A stretch of DNA of 64,000 nt from Dyadobacter luticola (GTDB taxonomy: Bacteria; Bacteroidota; Bacteroidia; Cytophagales; Spirosomataceae). The stretch covers positions 124,001-188,000 of the forward strand of contig NZ_VCEJ01000008.1 of NCBI RefSeq assembly GCF_005860805.1, written 5' to 3'. Both the position numbers and the translations under genes were made by a program. The notes below the pieces were generated by a model, which was given only the letters and a program-made list of their open reading frames with translations, did no database searches and had not been told where the DNA came from. Positions 1 through 8,939 of this stretch are shown here, one piece after another; the stretch's first letter is position 1; each line of letters opens with the position of its first letter.

Positions 1-384
1 ATATATGTAGATGTATCTAAAAAATCCAGTAACAATTATCAGTATCTGCAACTCCCTGTTCAGGCCGGCTTTACAATTTATCCTGAAAAGAAATTGAGCT
101 ACTCATTATTAGGTGGTATGATGGCGAATTTCTTTTTGACGAATGATCTGGAATCGGCTTCGGGAGATATTATTACCACCACTGCGAATGATGAAATTTA
201 CCGGACGGTGAACTGGGCGGCTACTACCGGTTTACGATTTAATTATCGACTCAGTTCCAAGTGGAAAGCGAGCCTCACAGGATCGTATCAAAAAGCGGTT
301 TCATCGGGTTTCAGGTCAAATCAAAGCCTGGATGTGCATCCTTATTTGTACGGAGTAGCGTGGGGAGTTCGGTATTCTTTTTAA
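1..384 (+). CDS. Outer membrane beta-barrel protein, C-terminal part (5' truncated)
   Basis: The reading frame is open from the first base of the window, so this is the last 127 residues of a longer protein whose start lies to the left. Alternating hydrophobic and polar residues form amphipathic beta strands, including a YLQLPVQAGF strand followed by a glycine-rich turn. The protein ends in the aromatic pattern WGVRYSF, with a terminal Phe as recognised by the BAM assembly machinery. This matches the outer-membrane-protein beta-barrel family that is abundant in Bacteroidota. No substrate or partner can be named. The internal TTG at base 94 is not a start. Barrel is confident; family subtype is inferred. 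Confidence 0.75.
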   Translation: MYVDVSKKSSNNYQYLQLPVQAGFTIYPEKKLSYSLLGGMMANFFLTNDLESASGDIITTTANDEIYRTVNWAATTGLRFNYRLSSKWKASLTGSYQKAVSSGFRSNQSLDVHPYLYGVAWGVRYSF

Positions 385-456
385 AAGAAAGCTAAACGTT
401 CCAACCAATAATGGGCCTTTTGAATCTAGGATTTAACGTTCTTAAATCTATTAGCC

Positions 457-1689
457 ATGAAAGTTTTAAAACGATTCAAACTGGTCCCGATCCTGGCATT
501 TACATTATTGCTGGGTTGCACAGATGATAAGAATCCGAGCCCGGATTTAATCGTAAATCCTGTTACTATTCCGGCCAACATTGCGGATGGAACAACATCT
601 TTCGCGTTCAATTTCCTTCATAACTTACAGCAAACGCAACCGGCGCAAGACAATCTATTTGTGTCGCCGCTAAGTCTGCACATTGCGCTAGGAATGCTTC
701 TAAACGGCTCAGAGCGTGAAACTGCCGATGAAATCCTGAAAACGCTCGAAATGCAAGGCGTATCGGTTGCTGACTTAAACAATGCATATAAAACATTGGT
801 TAACGATTTGCCGGTGGCCGATTCGCGGGTAAGTTTGGGGCTGGCAAACTCCATGTGGTACCGGAGCGGATTTCAGGTTGAAAATAATTTTCAAAATATT
901 TTGAGAGATTCTTTCAATTCAGATATTACTGGTTTGATTTTTGATAATGCGGCAAAAGATAAAATTAACCAGTGGGCAAGTGATAAAACCAATGGAAAAA
1001 TTAAAAAGGTACTCGACGAAATTGATGAAAATAAAGTAATGTTTTTATTAAATGCACTTTATTTTAAAGGGGATTGGAAATCACAATTTGATTCAAAGCA
1101 GACGGTTGAAATGCCTTTTAATTTGGAAGGTGGTGGAACAAAATCAGTTAAAATGATGAATGTTAAATCAACATTTCCTGCTACCTTCAATAATACTTTC
1201 AGTGCCGTTAAACTTCCCTATTCAAGTGGTCAGTTTAGTATGACTTTACTTATTCCTTATGGACAAAATACAATTGATGGCGTTCTAGCTGAAATGACCG
1301 CATCAAAATGGAGAGAAGTATCGGCTGAAATGCGTGATCGGAATGTTAAGGTAGGTCTACCGAGATTTAAGCTGGATTATTCAGCAAAATTAAATGCTAC
1401 ATTGGAAAAGATGGGTATCAATAAAATCTTTTCGAGCTCCGCGCAATTAGGTAAGATTAATAAGAATGAACATTTGGTAGTAGATTTTGTAAAACAAGAC
1501 GCTTATCTCGGGATAGATGAACAAGGAACGGAAGCAGCAGCCGTCACCAGCATTGGTATCGATGTAACGTCGGTCAGTCCGGATGAAAACAGATATATTT
1601 GTGACAGACCATTTGGGTTAATTATTACAGAAAATACTTCCAATACAATTCTATTTATGGGTCGAATTAAAAACCCGGATAGTAAATAG
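457..1689 (+). CDS. Serpin-family protease inhibitor lipoprotein
   Basis: This 410-residue protein has a lipoprotein signal ending in LLLGC (Cys21), so it is probably lipid-anchored outside the cytoplasm. The rest is a full-length serpin fold. The reactive-loop hinge EQGTEAAAVT lies at residues 355-364. The C-terminal serpin signature is RPFGLIITENTSNTILFMGR (from residue 384). Small residues at P12-P10 (AAA) predict an inhibitory serpin able to insert its loop. Counting from Gly357 as P15 places the scissile bond near Thr371-Ser372, which is tentative. Serpins trap serine or cysteine proteases covalently and are patchily distributed in bacteria. The gene stands alone with its own terminator downstream. 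An alpha-2-macroglobulin, the other large protease trap, lies further right in the window. Confidence 0.93.
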   Translation: MKVLKRFKLVPILAFTLLLGCTDDKNPSPDLIVNPVTIPANIADGTTSFAFNFLHNLQQTQPAQDNLFVSPLSLHIALGMLLNGSERETADEILKTLEMQGVSVADLNNAYKTLVNDLPVADSRVSLGLANSMWYRSGFQVENNFQNILRDSFNSDITGLIFDNAAKDKINQWASDKTNGKIKKVLDEIDENKVMFLLNALYFKGDWKSQFDSKQTVEMPFNLEGGGTKSVKMMNVKSTFPATFNNTFSAVKLPYSSGQFSMTLLIPYGQNTIDGVLAEMTASKWREVSAEMRDRNVKVGLPRFKLDYSAKLNATLEKMGINKIFSSSAQLGKINKNEHLVVDFVKQDAYLGIDEQGTEAAAVTSIGIDVTSVSPDENRYICDRPFGLIITENTSNTILFMGRIKNPDSK

Positions 1690-1759
1690 GAGGATCTGTT
1701 AGCCATTAAAAACATTTAAGATAAAAAATGTCGGGAAACCGGCATTTTCGGGGTGCGTT

Positions 1760-1797
1760 ATCGTCCGGAGGCTTTGCTTTCGGACGATTTTGTTTTT
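1760..1797 (+). terminator. Intrinsic terminator after the serpin gene
   Basis: An 8-bp stem ATCGTCCG/CGGACGAT (1760-1767 with 1781-1788) is followed by TTTGTTTTT. A weaker hairpin, AAAATGTCGG/CCGGCATTTT (1725-1748), lies just upstream. The T tract is only on the plus side, so it serves the serpin gene and not the convergent glycosyltransferase. Confidence 0.75.
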
Positions 1798-1851
1798 AAA
1801 TGAAATATTTGGAAGATTGGTTTTGCAACCGAGTGCGGCCCAGGATGGGAA

Positions 1852-2985
1852 TTAGTTTTTGAGCAGGATAACCGCTTTTTTGTCAAAATCAGCGTAGCCT
1901 TTCCTGGCAGCAGATAAGGCTTCTATTTGATGCAGAAACAATTTTTGGCCCTGCTGATACCACGAGCGGAATTTTTGGGAATGATCAATATGCTTTGGTA
2001 AATATTCCAGCAAAACGGAAAGATCAAATGTCTTTGACATTACTCCCGCGCCAGAAATTACGCCATCGATCGCATTACATTCCTGCTCGAAGTGATTGGG
2101 GACAGGTACCATCATCACGGGTTTTCCGAGGTACATTGCCTCGCAGACCGATTCAAAACCGGCAGTCGTGACCAGTGCTCGGCAGTTGGCCAACATGTGC
2201 AGGTATTTTTCGCTGTTGATCCGGTGGAATGTCAATGTTTCGTCAACAATGAACTCATCACTGACATCAGGGTTATCCCAAAAACAATTCAGCCTTACCT
2301 CAGGATGCTGCTGGTGCCACGAGATAATTTGCTGGCTCAGACTGTGATGCGTCATGTACACCAGGAAAAAGTCGCCATTTTCCGGGGTAAGTTGTGTCAC
2401 CTCCTGCCTCAGAAGTGGTGGAACAACCTGAATGTTGTTTGTTGAAGGAATTTCGCGAAAAGAAAGTGCAAGTTTTTTCGCAGCCAGCCAGGACGTAGAA
2501 TTAGAATTCAGATTAATCAAAAACTGGTTAAACCTGCTGTTTTCAGGAAAAACAAACCTCGGATGCAGTAAAAGATATTGATGCGCAATGCAGACCATCG
2601 GAATTTTCGATCGGTACAGTACATTATATAGTCCACCGTAAGTTTCGTAAAAACTAATGATCAGGTCCGGCTGGATTTTTTGCACCGACTCGTGGATCTT
2701 GCGGAGATTTTTGAGGTATTTCGGAATGCTGGTGACGTGTGTGTAAATCGTCTTCCGGACATTCATACCGCCGCCCTGGGCATTATAAATGATATTTGGC
2801 GCTTCGACATTAAATACCGGCGCCATAATTTGTTCATCAAAAAACTTTGGAATGTTGCGCCCAGGAGAACTTCCGACCATTGCCGCCGCAATTTCATGGC
2901 CAGCCGAACGCAAAATCTGGCCCAAAGAAATCGCCTGGGTCAAATGCCCGCGACCTTCTCCCTGAACCATAAAAAGGATCCGCAT
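1852..2985 (-). CDS. Glycosyltransferase, GT-B fold (GT28/MurG-like C-terminal domain)
   Basis: The 377-residue protein opens with a Rossmann-type start containing GEGRGHLTQA, the glycine-rich acceptor loop typical of MurG and diacylglycerol glycosyltransferases. The C-terminal half has the donor-binding pattern TTAGFESVCEAMYLGKP around residues 272-288, followed by an HFEQ motif. A Ser/Thr-Ala-Gly-Gly/Phe-x-Ser pattern of this kind binds the UDP-sugar in family 28. No signal peptide is present, so it acts at the cytoplasmic face. It lies 3 bp downstream of an LpxH-like phosphatase gene and is almost certainly co-transcribed with it. This suggests a glycolipid or lipid A-related acceptor, which is inference. 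True MurG is unlikely because the gene is outside the murein cluster. Confidence 0.8.
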   Translation of the reverse strand: MRILFMVQGEGRGHLTQAISLGQILRSAGHEIAAAMVGSSPGRNIPKFFDEQIMAPVFNVEAPNIIYNAQGGGMNVRKTIYTHVTSIPKYLKNLRKIHESVQKIQPDLIISFYETYGGLYNVLYRSKIPMVCIAHQYLLLHPRFVFPENSRFNQFLINLNSNSTSWLAAKKLALSFREIPSTNNIQVVPPLLRQEVTQLTPENGDFFLVYMTHHSLSQQIISWHQQHPEVRLNCFWDNPDVSDEFIVDETLTFHRINSEKYLHMLANCRALVTTAGFESVCEAMYLGKPVMMVPVPNHFEQECNAIDGVISGAGVMSKTFDLSVLLEYLPKHIDHSQKFRSWYQQGQKLFLHQIEALSAARKGYADFDKKAVILLKN

Positions 2986-2988
2986 AGC

Positions 2989-3855
2989 TTACAGGTAACG
3001 TTGATTACGATTGGTCGGCAGACCGGTGAATGCGACCTGCTTCTCTACAACCCGCAAATTTTCCACATTATCCTTGATCTTGGCAGGTTTCGCCGGCTTT
3101 TGTGCAATCGCCTGCTGATCGTAATATAAAAGGCTCCAATTTCCATCGAAATCCTCCACCAGCGCACTCAATGTCTCCACCCAGTCGCCGGAATTCATAT
3201 ATTTTATCCCATCAATGTCCCGGATTGCGGGATGATGGATGTGTCCGCAGATCACGCCATCACAATCGCGCGACTTGGCCAGCTCGGTCAGTTTTTCTTC
3301 AAAATCAGTCATATAATTGACCGCCATTTTCACCGACTGCTTTACGCGCTGGGAAAGTGAATAATAGGATAAGCCCCGCCACTCGCGGTATCTGTTATAA
3401 AATTTATTAACCCACAAAAGGAAGGTATACCCCATATCACCCAGGTATGCAAGCCACTTCAGATGGGTAGTGATAGAATCAAAAACATCGCCGTGCGTCA
3501 CGTAGAAGCGCTTTTCGCCGGAATTCAGGATGTAATCTTTACGGATCTGGAAATGTTTTCCCAGCCGCAGCGGAATGATCTGGTCCAGAAAATCGTCGTG
3601 GTTTCCGCGGATATAAATGACCTTCGTTTTATTATCCTCGATCATTTTGAGCACCCGCTTGAAAAACATGGTATGCTTCCGTTTCCAGACGCCATACTTT
3701 TTCAACTGCCAGGCGTCAATGATGTCACCGTTCAAGATAAGCTTTTTACAAGTATAGCTTTTCAGAAAACTAGTTACTTCTTCCGCCTTGGAACCTCCGG
3801 CTCCCAAGTGCAGATCAGAAATAATAATGGTACGAAAGTGAGTTGTATCTCCCAT
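2989..3855 (-). CDS. Metallophosphoesterase, UDP-2,3-diacylglucosamine diphosphatase (LpxH)-like
   Basis: This 288-residue calcineurin-fold phosphoesterase contains every metal-binding motif in order: SDLHLG (Asp and His), GDIIDAW, GNHDD, THGD and GHIHHP. In the LpxH/YbbF-type group these bind two Mn ions and cleave UDP-diacylglucosamine to lipid X plus UMP in lipid A synthesis. The protein is longer than the roughly 240 residues of E. coli LpxH, with a basic C-terminal tail. It may therefore be a paralogue acting on another nucleotide-lipid. It is the first gene of a two-gene unit with the glycosyltransferase, with a 3-bp gap. ATG start at 3855. Family assignment is firm; exact substrate is inferred. 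Confidence 0.83.
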   Translation of the reverse strand: MGDTTHFRTIIISDLHLGAGGSKAEEVTSFLKSYTCKKLILNGDIIDAWQLKKYGVWKRKHTMFFKRVLKMIEDNKTKVIYIRGNHDDFLDQIIPLRLGKHFQIRKDYILNSGEKRFYVTHGDVFDSITTHLKWLAYLGDMGYTFLLWVNKFYNRYREWRGLSYYSLSQRVKQSVKMAVNYMTDFEEKLTELAKSRDCDGVICGHIHHPAIRDIDGIKYMNSGDWVETLSALVEDFDGNWSLLYYDQQAIAQKPAKPAKIKDNVENLRVVEKQVAFTGLPTNRNQRYL

Positions 3856-4002
3856 GATACAAATTTTCTCATTTTATGTTACCTGGATGTTACTGTCAGT
3901 TTATCAGTAAGTTAAGTTTGAGCTAAAACTAGTACTACATATAATGTTTAAGATTTTTCAAACAGTAATTATTAGATAACAAAGAAAAACGGGTAAGTAA
4001 CC

Positions 4003-4010
4003 TATATTTG
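4003..4010 (+). promoter_or_regulatory. Candidate Bacteroidota -7 box (TATATTTG)
   Basis: TATATTTG fits TAnnTTTG and lies 18 bases before the ATG at 4029. No convincing -33 TTTG is visible, so this is weak support. Confidence 0.35.
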
Positions 4011-4028
4011 ACAAAAACCTACTCACCC

Positions 4029-5477
4029 ATGAAAATCATCATTACCCTTTTACTTCTGGTCCACCTTACGGCCGCAGGACAGGCAGTTTACCAGGCGCAC
4101 GACGTCGAAAAAGTGGCCGAACCTGCATCCGGCGTCCCTTATCTCAATCAATTTATCTCCGCCAACTTGCAGATACCTTTCAAAAGTTCGATAAAAGGTC
4201 TGAATGGAAGGGTTTATCTCAAAGGCATTGTGGAAACCGACGGCAGCATGACCAACATTGAGGTCGTCAGAGGCATCGATACCTTGTGTAACCGGGAAGC
4301 TGTACGAGTTTTAAGCCTGTACAGGGCATGGAAACCGGCTACACTCAAAGGCGAAAAAGTAAGACAATATGTTTCCTTTCCCATCACATTCAAGGCGGCG
4401 GCCCGCACAAGTTACGATAGCACGCAAGCCGCAATGGTCGATTATTTCGATAATAAATACAGGGTCACGACCGATTTAAAAAATGCCGAATACCGGGTCA
4501 CACAACCTGTCGATGACAATGGTTATATCCGCCATCATGTTGTGTATGACCAAAGTAGAGGCGGAAAATGGAAACAGGTGGGCATCGCAGCATTCAAAAA
4601 CCTGGATATTTGGCAGCGACTCGATTACCCTGATGCGCCTGCGGATTCTGTAAAAGCTTACCAGATATCGGCGCGTGACATGAATATGGCCAGCCATACT
4701 TCGGAATACGTTTTTCAGACCGACGGAAAGCTGCTTTCTTACACGGAGTATGGATTGCTCACCAAAGCAACATTGCAAAAAAGTTACGACCTCCGCGGCA
4801 TGTTGCGCACATTGCGTATTTTTTCGGATAGTGTGACGAGTGAAATAAACTGGTATGACACCGGCCAGATCGCCACCGCGACCGAAACCACGGTACCAAA
4901 ACCGCCGCAAGTAGAGCAAAGAATTTATATCAATGCATGGAACAGAGCGGGGGAACAGGTGGTGAAAGATGGCGATGGCTACTGGCGGTCGGCGGAGCGA
5001 AATTATGATGGGAAGTGGCTTTTTGAAGAAGGGCGCGTCATTTCGGGCGCAAAAAACGGTAAGTGGATTGGTAAACTGGCAGACAGCACATTACATTATG
5101 AAGAACAATACGAGCTGGGTGTGCTAGATAAAGGTATTGCTTACCATCAGGAAGAAAAAGTAGAATATGAGCAAGCGAAAATCAATCCAATGTTCAAAGG
5201 CGGCATGACAGAATTTTATAAATTTCTCGGCACAAATATCCGCTTTCCGATCGAAGCTGCGCGGCGCGGCGTCACCGGGAGGGTGAAGCTTTCATTTGTT
5301 GTTCGGGAAGATGGTAGTCTTTCTAACTATAAAATCGAGAACCGGCTGGGCTTTGGGCTGGAAGAGGAAGCGATTCGCGTGGTAAAGAAAATGGATGGCA
5401 TGTGGGAGCCGGGCGTCCTGCGGGGTAAAAAAGTAAATGTCAAATATTACGTCCCGATTAATTTTCAGCTGGAATAA
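4029..5477 (+). CDS. Secreted protein with two TonB_C-type domains
   Basis: Translation probably begins at ATG 4029, because an upstream in-frame TTG would spoil the signal peptide MKIIITLLLLVHLTAAG. The mature protein of about 465 residues has a TonB C-terminal-like domain near residues 35-125, with a GRVYLKGIVETDG core. A middle region of about 250 residues resembles antitoxin/MORN-like YwqK repeats. A second TonB_C domain occupies about residues 395-482, with GRVKLSFVVREDG. Classical TonB has a membrane anchor and a Pro/Lys-rich linker, both absent here. It is therefore a soluble periplasmic protein that may contact TonB-dependent receptors rather than energise them. Monocistronic, with a strong terminator downstream. 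Confidence 0.75.
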   Translation: MKIIITLLLLVHLTAAGQAVYQAHDVEKVAEPASGVPYLNQFISANLQIPFKSSIKGLNGRVYLKGIVETDGSMTNIEVVRGIDTLCNREAVRVLSLYRAWKPATLKGEKVRQYVSFPITFKAAARTSYDSTQAAMVDYFDNKYRVTTDLKNAEYRVTQPVDDNGYIRHHVVYDQSRGGKWKQVGIAAFKNLDIWQRLDYPDAPADSVKAYQISARDMNMASHTSEYVFQTDGKLLSYTEYGLLTKATLQKSYDLRGMLRTLRIFSDSVTSEINWYDTGQIATATETTVPKPPQVEQRIYINAWNRAGEQVVKDGDGYWRSAERNYDGKWLFEEGRVISGAKNGKWIGKLADSTLHYEEQYELGVLDKGIAYHQEEKVEYEQAKINPMFKGGMTEFYKFLGTNIRFPIEAARRGVTGRVKLSFVVREDGSLSNYKIENRLGFGLEEEAIRVVKKMDGMWEPGVLRGKKVNVKYYVPINFQLE

Positions 5478-5499
5478 GTCTTCCTACCATTTATCCTAT

Positions 5500-5532
5500 C
5501 CCAAAGCCAGTCAGCGGCTTTGGGATTTTTTT
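5500..5532 (+). terminator. Intrinsic terminator
   Basis: A perfect 9-bp stem CCCAAAGCC/GGCTTTGGG with a 7-base loop is followed by ATTTTTTT. It ends the TonB_C-domain gene. Confidence 0.9.
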
Positions 5533-5604
5533 ATCCGAATTATAAAGGTGAATTGATTTTGATTTGATAATATTGTGATATCACTTTACTATCAAATTCA
5601 AGCT

Positions 5605-6468
5605 ATGAATGAGAAAGAATTACGCTCGATGTCAGGCTATTTGCTCTTTGCAATCGGCCTGCTAATGCTCTTCGGAGGTATTTTGTATGTTGCCAGCACC
5701 GGTAATCCGATTGAGGGCATTCTGATGTCGCTTGCCGGGTTTATTATTTTGATCGGTCTGACGGTCATCAACCCGAATGAAGCCGTGGTGACCACATTCT
5801 TCGGTGATTATATGGGTACCATGAAGCAAAGTGGTTTGCGTTGGGTAAACCCGTTTTTTCGCCGGAAAAAAATCAGTCTGCGCGCCCGGAACCTCAACGG
5901 ACAAAAACTGAAAGTAAATGATAAGCTCGGTAATCCCATCGAAATTGCGGCGGTGGTTGTGTGGCGCGTGGGAGATACTGCCAAATCGAGCTTTGAAGTG
6001 GATGATTATGTAAAGTATGTGGAGATACAATCAGAGGCAGCGGTGCGGCATCTGGCGGGGATTTATGCCTACGATACGATGGAAGATGAGGCCCTGAACA
6101 TTCAGGAAGTAACATTGCGCGACGGCAGCGGGAAAATCAACGAAATGCTCGAAGCTGAGCTGACCGAGCGTCTTTCCCGCGCCGGAATCGACGTACTCGA
6201 AGCCCGGATCAGCCACCTTGCTTATGCGCCTGAAATTGCCGGGGCAATGTTACAAAGGCAACAAGCTTCGGCAGTTGTAGCAGCCCGTCGGCAGATTGTA
6301 AATGGTGCCGTGGGAATGGTGGAAATGGCGCTTGCAATGCTCTCCGAAAAAGGAATTGTGAACCTGGACGAAGAGCGTAAAGCGGCAATGGTCAGTAACT
6401 TACTGGTAGTTTTGTGCGGTGAAAAAGCTGCGACACCCATTTTGAACGCCGGCACATTGTATCCCTGA
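5605..6468 (+). CDS. SPFH/band-7 domain membrane protein
   Basis: The start is taken as ATG 5605; an in-frame GTG at 5575 adds ten unlikely residues. The 287-residue protein has two closely spaced hydrophobic segments, about residues 12-32 and 36-55. A stomatin/prohibitin/flotillin (SPFH) domain follows, with INPNEAVVTTFFGDYMGT, an AAVVVWRVGD strand and LRDGSGKINEMLEAEL. A helical tail rich in Ala and Gln (MLQRQQASAVVAARRQ) probably oligomerises. SPFH proteins form ring scaffolds on membranes and often control proteases or microdomains. The next gene, a ribbon-helix-helix protein, begins one base after this stop, so the two are translationally coupled. Family is certain; cellular role is unknown. 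Confidence 0.88.
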   Translation: MNEKELRSMSGYLLFAIGLLMLFGGILYVASTGNPIEGILMSLAGFIILIGLTVINPNEAVVTTFFGDYMGTMKQSGLRWVNPFFRRKKISLRARNLNGQKLKVNDKLGNPIEIAAVVVWRVGDTAKSSFEVDDYVKYVEIQSEAAVRHLAGIYAYDTMEDEALNIQEVTLRDGSGKINEMLEAELTERLSRAGIDVLEARISHLAYAPEIAGAMLQRQQASAVVAARRQIVNGAVGMVEMALAMLSEKGIVNLDEERKAAMVSNLLVVLCGEKAATPILNAGTLYP

Positions 6469-6469
6469 T

Positions 6470-6655
6470 ATGGCTGAAAAAAAAGCATTTGTTTTACGTG
6501 TCAATCCTGATATGCTCAAGGAACTCGAAGCCTGGGCACAGCAGGATTTTCGCAGTTTGAACGGTCAGATCGAATATTTGCTGAGCGAGGCACTGAAAAA
6601 GCAGCGGAAATTGAAACCAAAGGGCGGAGAGCCGATTGAGGAAAAGAATGATTAA
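6470..6655 (+). CDS. Arc-type ribbon-helix-helix protein
   Basis: This 61-residue basic protein has the pattern KKAFVLRVNPDMLKELEAWA, followed by SLNGQIEYLLSEAL. That is a beta strand and two helices, as in the Arc/MetJ ribbon-helix-helix fold. Such dimers bind DNA through the paired strand, here around residues 4-10. A charged, disordered tail follows. The gene starts one base after the SPFH stop, implying co-translation. Small Arc-like proteins are often antitoxins, but no toxin gene is adjacent. The protein could autoregulate the pair or bind the SPFH protein; both are inference. No promoter is seen between the two genes. Confidence 0.75.
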   Translation: MAEKKAFVLRVNPDMLKELEAWAQQDFRSLNGQIEYLLSEALKKQRKLKPKGGEPIEEKND

Positions 6656-6704
6656 ATTGTTAAAATTGCGTAAACAGTTGTCCTACTAATTTATTTTGAC
6701 CCAA

Positions 6705-8885
6705 ATGAAGCACTTCATTAACCTTTTGCTTTTTACAATACTTTCCAGTCCGCTTTTTGCACAAATTCCCCCGACATTTCAGTGGCTCTCCGATGGCAGC
6801 GGCTTTCGGGATGTGGAAGAAAATGAGATTATTGAAGTTGCTTTGCCTTCTAATCAGCCCAAAATATTGGTTTCAAAGTCACAGCTTACACCGTCGGGCG
6901 GTAGCGCTTTGACTATCAAAAGCTACACATTCAGCAAGGCAGGCGATAAAGTTTTGGTATATACCAATGCAAAAAAAGTCTGGCGTTATCCGACGCGTGG
7001 CGATTACTGGCTGTATGATTTGACCGGAAAATCCCTTAAACAACTTGGAAAAGGCCTTCCTGAATCTTCCTTAATGTTTGCCAAATTCTCACCCGACGGC
7101 AAAAAAGCGGCGTACGTGAGCAAGCACAATGTGTATGTGGAAGACTTGCAAAGCGGCGAAATCAAGCAGTTGACCAATGATGGCACCGACCGCGTGATCA
7201 ACGGAACATTCGATTGGGCTTATGAAGAAGAATTTGACTGCCGCGACGGTTTCCGGTGGAGCGACGACAGCAAATCCATCGCTTACTGGCAGCTCGACGC
7301 GCGGAAGATCCGTAACTTTTTAATGATCAATACCACGGATTCCATCTATTCCTACAATGTTCCTGTTGAGTATCCCAAAGTAGGCCAGACGCCTTCGCCC
7401 TATAAAATTGGTGTGGTGGACATTGCCAGTGCGCAGACGAAATGGATGAACATTCCGGGAGATCCGCAGAATACCTACGTGCCAAGAATGGAATGGTCGG
7501 GGATGCCTAATGAGCTGGTAATCCAGCAGCTGAACCGCAAGCAAAACGAAAGCACATTAATGTATATCAATACGGCTGACGGCAGCGCCAAGCCATTTTA
7601 TACCGAAAAAGATGCTGCCTGGATTGATATCAAAAGTCGCTGGGAAGACGAGCCTGTGGGTTGGGATTGGGTGAATGGTGGAAAAGAATTTTTGTGGGTG
7701 AGTGAAAAAGATGGCTGGCGGCACACCTACCGCGTGAGCCGCGACGGTAAAAAAGAAACATTGGTTACAGTCGGGAATTACGATATGATCAGCCCGGTGC
7801 GCATTGATGAGAAAAACAATATGTACTATTTCATGGCGTCGCCGGACAATGCTACCCAAAAATATCTTTACAAAATTACCCTTGACGGAAAAGGCAAAGC
7901 CGTGCGCGTGACGCCTGCCGATCAGTCGGGAACGCATAATTATCAGATTTCTCCCGAGGGAAAATTTGGAATGCACGAGTTTTCAAATGCCAAGACGATG
8001 CCTATGATGGAGTGGGTTTCGTTTCCAAAACACGTTTCGATCGATCCGAATAATTCCATCGCCAAGTCTGCCGACAAGATCAATGCTGGAAAACTGAACA
8101 TTGAATTTTTCAAGGTAAAAACAGCTGAGGGTGTAGAAATCGACGCTTGGATTGTGAAACCGACCAATTTTGATGCTTCTAAAAAATACCCGATCGTGTT
8201 CACGGTTTACGGCGAGCCTGCTAATACGACCGTAAAAGATACGTACGGAACCGGCCGCAACCGGCTTTACGAAGGCAGCATGGCCGACGACGGGTACATT
8301 TATGCTTCTATGGATAACCGCGGTACGCCATCGCCAAAAGGTGCAGCCTGGAGAAAATCCATCTATAAGAACATTGGTACCATCAACATTAAGGATATGG
8401 ACGGCGCGGCGACTGAGATTTTCAAGAAATATTCTTTTATCGATACTTCGAGAGTGGCTGTGCATGGATGGAGCGGCGGCGGTTCGTCTACATTGAATTT
8501 AATGTTCCAGCATCCCGAGCATTTCAAAACAGGTATCGCGGTGGCGGCAGTGGGGAACCAGCTGACTTATGACAACATTTACCAGGAGCGCTACATGGGC
8601 CTTCCACAAGAAAATCCGGAAGATTTTACCAAAGGTTCACCGATCACTTATGCCAAAAACCTGCGTGGAAATCTGCTGTACATTCACGGCACAGGTGACG
8701 ATAATGTGCATTATCAGAATGCTGAAATGCTTGTCAATGAATTGATTAAAGCAAATAAGGTATTCCAGTTTATGCCTTATCCAAACCGATCGCACAGTAT
8801 TAATGAAGGAGCAGGTACCTCGAAGCATTTGAGGACGCTTTTCACGGATTATCTTAAAAAGAATTGCCCTCCGGGCGGGAGGTAA
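6705..8885 (+). CDS. Dipeptidyl peptidase IV-type S9 serine peptidase
   Basis: ATG 6705 gives the signal peptide MKHFINLLLFTILSSPLFAQ, so the enzyme is exported to the periplasm. The 726-residue protein has an N-terminal eight-bladed propeller (DPPIV_N). It carries the EE motif in WAYEEEFDCRDGFRW that anchors the substrate N-terminus in DPP IV. A C-terminal alpha/beta hydrolase domain follows. The catalytic triad is visible: Ser590 in GWSGGG, Asp665/666 in GTGDDNVH and His697 in NRSHSINEG. It removes X-Pro or X-Ala dipeptides from oligopeptides. It is a single-gene unit with a terminator shared with the convergent M28 peptidase, another exported peptidase. Confidence 0.95.
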   Translation: MKHFINLLLFTILSSPLFAQIPPTFQWLSDGSGFRDVEENEIIEVALPSNQPKILVSKSQLTPSGGSALTIKSYTFSKAGDKVLVYTNAKKVWRYPTRGDYWLYDLTGKSLKQLGKGLPESSLMFAKFSPDGKKAAYVSKHNVYVEDLQSGEIKQLTNDGTDRVINGTFDWAYEEEFDCRDGFRWSDDSKSIAYWQLDARKIRNFLMINTTDSIYSYNVPVEYPKVGQTPSPYKIGVVDIASAQTKWMNIPGDPQNTYVPRMEWSGMPNELVIQQLNRKQNESTLMYINTADGSAKPFYTEKDAAWIDIKSRWEDEPVGWDWVNGGKEFLWVSEKDGWRHTYRVSRDGKKETLVTVGNYDMISPVRIDEKNNMYYFMASPDNATQKYLYKITLDGKGKAVRVTPADQSGTHNYQISPEGKFGMHEFSNAKTMPMMEWVSFPKHVSIDPNNSIAKSADKINAGKLNIEFFKVKTAEGVEIDAWIVKPTNFDASKKYPIVFTVYGEPANTTVKDTYGTGRNRLYEGSMADDGYIYASMDNRGTPSPKGAAWRKSIYKNIGTINIKDMDGAATEIFKKYSFIDTSRVAVHGWSGGGSSTLNLMFQHPEHFKTGIAVAAVGNQLTYDNIYQERYMGLPQENPEDFTKGSPITYAKNLRGNLLYIHGTGDDNVHYQNAEMLVNELIKANKVFQFMPYPNRSHSINEGAGTSKHLRTLFTDYLKKNCPPGGR

Positions 8886-8897
8886 TGTTGCATTTTT

Positions 8898-8933
8898 AAC
8901 AAAAAACGCAGCTCGAAGGCTGCGTTTTTTGTT
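8898..8933. terminator. Bidirectional terminator between DPP IV and M28 peptidase genes
   Basis: AAAAAACGCAGC (8901-8912) pairs perfectly with GCTGCGTTTTTT (8919-8930). Flanking AAC/GTT pairs lengthen the stem. Runs of A and T on both sides allow termination from both strands. Confidence 0.9.
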
Positions 8934-8939
8934 GAATCT

